From Ruegeria sp. HKCCD4315 (GTDB taxonomy: Bacteria; Pseudomonadota; Alphaproteobacteria; Rhodobacterales; Rhodobacteraceae), in contig NZ_WVRN01000002.1 of the NCBI RefSeq assembly GCF_013112245.1, forward strand, positions 496,001 through 560,000: a stretch of 64,000 nucleotides of DNA. The letters run 5' to 3'. A program made the translations under genes and the position numbers. The notes under the pieces were generated by a model. It did not search any database and was not told where the DNA came from. It saw only the letters and a program-made list of their open reading frames with translations. Below, one piece after another: positions 63,135 through 64,000 of this stretch (its first letter is position 1; each line of letters starts with the position of its first letter).

Positions 63135-64000
63135 TCAGAACACGGCTTTGCCCGGATACCAGTCGGTGCCCGCCAACGGCACTTTGGCCATCGCAGCCGC
63201 CTCCATCGTCAAGGCGCAGAGGTCCTCGGGCTCCAGATTATGCAGGTGATTGTGACCGCAGGCGCGTGCGATGGTCTGCGCCTCCAAGGTCATCACCTTC
63301 AGATAGTTGCGCAGGCGACGACCGGCCTCGACCGGATCAAGCCGCGCGGCAAGCTCCGGGTCCTGCGTGGTGATGCCCGCCGGGTCCTGCCCTTCGTGCC
63401 AGTCGTCATAGGCCCCGGTGGTGGTGCCCAGCTTCTGGTACTCGGATTCCCATTTCGGATCGTTGTCACCCAACGCGATCAGAGCCGCCGTGCCAATGGC
63501 CACCGCATCCGCGCCCAAGGCCATCGCCTTGGCCACATCGGCCCCGGTGCGGATACCGCCCGAGATCACCAGTTGCACCTCGCGGTGCACACCCAGGTCC
63601 TGCAACGCCTGAACAGCAGGGCGGATACAGGCCAGCGTCGGAATGCCGACATGTTCGATGAACACATCCTGCGTGGCAGCGGTGCCGCCCTGCATCCCGT
63701 CCATCACCACGACATCGGCCCCGGCTTTCACCGCCAGCGCGGTATCATAATAGGGCCGCGTTGCGCCAACCTTCACATAGATCGGCACCTGCCAGCCGGT
63801 TATCTCACGCAGTTCGAGGATCTTGATCTCCAGATCATCCGGCCCGGTCCAGTCCGGGTGACGACAGGCCGAGCGCTGGTCGATGCCCTTGGGCAGCGTG
63901 CGCATCTCAGCCACCCTGTCGCTGATCTTCTGACCCAGCAGCATGCCGCCACCGCCGGGTTTCGCCCCCTGCCCCACGACAATCTCGATCGCATCGGCCT
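63135..64000 (-). CDS. mgsC: FMN-binding glutamate synthase family protein, N-methylglutamate synthase subunit-like (5' end beyond window)
   Basis: The frame is open to the right edge, reading ADAIEIVVGQGAKPGGGGML; only about the last 288 residues are present. GGGGMLLGQKIS, VVMDGMQGGTAATQD, ISGGIRTGADVAKAMALGAD and AACGHNHLHNL-like ACGHNHLHNLEPEDL are the FMN and iron-sulfur regions of the GltB-type central domain. With gmaS 80 nt downstream it fits MgsC of the indirect methylamine oxidation (N-methylglutamate) pathway. An ordinary glutamate synthase-related protein cannot be excluded without the rest of the operon. Confidence 0.8.
   Translation of the reverse strand, partial: ADAIEIVVGQGAKPGGGGMLLGQKISDRVAEMRTLPKGIDQRSACRHPDWTGPDDLEIKILELREITGWQVPIYVKVGATRPYYDTALAVKAGADVVVMDGMQGGTAATQDVFIEHVGIPTLACIRPAVQALQDLGVHREVQLVISGGIRTGADVAKAMALGADAVAIGTAALIALGDNDPKWESEYQKLGTTTGAYDDWHEGQDPAGITTQDPELAARLDPVEAGRRLRNYLKVMTLEAQTIARACGHNHLHNLEPEDLCALTMEAAAMAKVPLAGTDWYPGKAVF

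Overview
The window looks like a chromosomal segment of a marine alphaproteobacterium of the Rhodobacterales (Roseobacter group). This is an inference from gene content: a complete Na+-NQR operon, a gmaS/mgsC-type methylamine pair, TAXI and DUF3604 proteins, HlyU-family and NqrM small proteins, and a GGGGGCTTTGCCCCC-type intergenic terminator of the kind seen in this group. Protein families were assigned by eye from motifs; no database search was run.

Layout. 1-30 kb is dense core-type sequence: mtnA (cut by the left edge), an MFS carrier, zapE, folC-accD, a CPBP protease with a 1035-aa degenerate ABC/cyclic-nucleotide-domain protein, a pair of unknown genes, a DHA2-type MFS pump, the cell-envelope run ctpA / EnvC-like / gpmI, a sulfatase, nqrM and apbE, a CBS-domain protein, a PPP-type phosphatase, a nucleotide-sugar epimerase, nqrABCDEF, and an RNA methyltransferase. 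A tRNA-Pro(CGG) at 30.3 kb marks a change of character.

30.4-40.3 kb is accessory: three or four small overlapping unknown genes, then a module of two DUF3604 paralogues flanking a membrane-anchored TAXI protein, and an Na+/H+ antiporter with a cyclic-nucleotide domain. Gaps here are long and carry a dispersed fold-back repeat of about 103 bp.

40.7-55.5 kb is an exopolysaccharide (EPS) cluster: a flippase, two GT2 and one GT4 glycosyltransferases, a Wza-type export lipoprotein, a hybrid histidine kinase with Hpt domain, a periplasmic molybdopterin-fold protein, galU, a fused WecG/TagA-sugar transferase, a LuxR-type response regulator, a Wzz/GumC-like protein and an O-antigen ligase/polymerase. 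Four of its promoter regions carry a CTATCC-GAAn-GGATAG palindrome. Together with the phosphorelay genes this suggests a self-contained regulon, and it is the most interesting system in the window.

55.5-61.7 kb holds an HlyU-like protein with a TTG start, an orphan 743-aa membrane protein, a secreted alpha/beta hydrolase and a transposase remnant. The right edge returns to core metabolism with gmaS and a partial mgsC-like gene (N-methylglutamate pathway).
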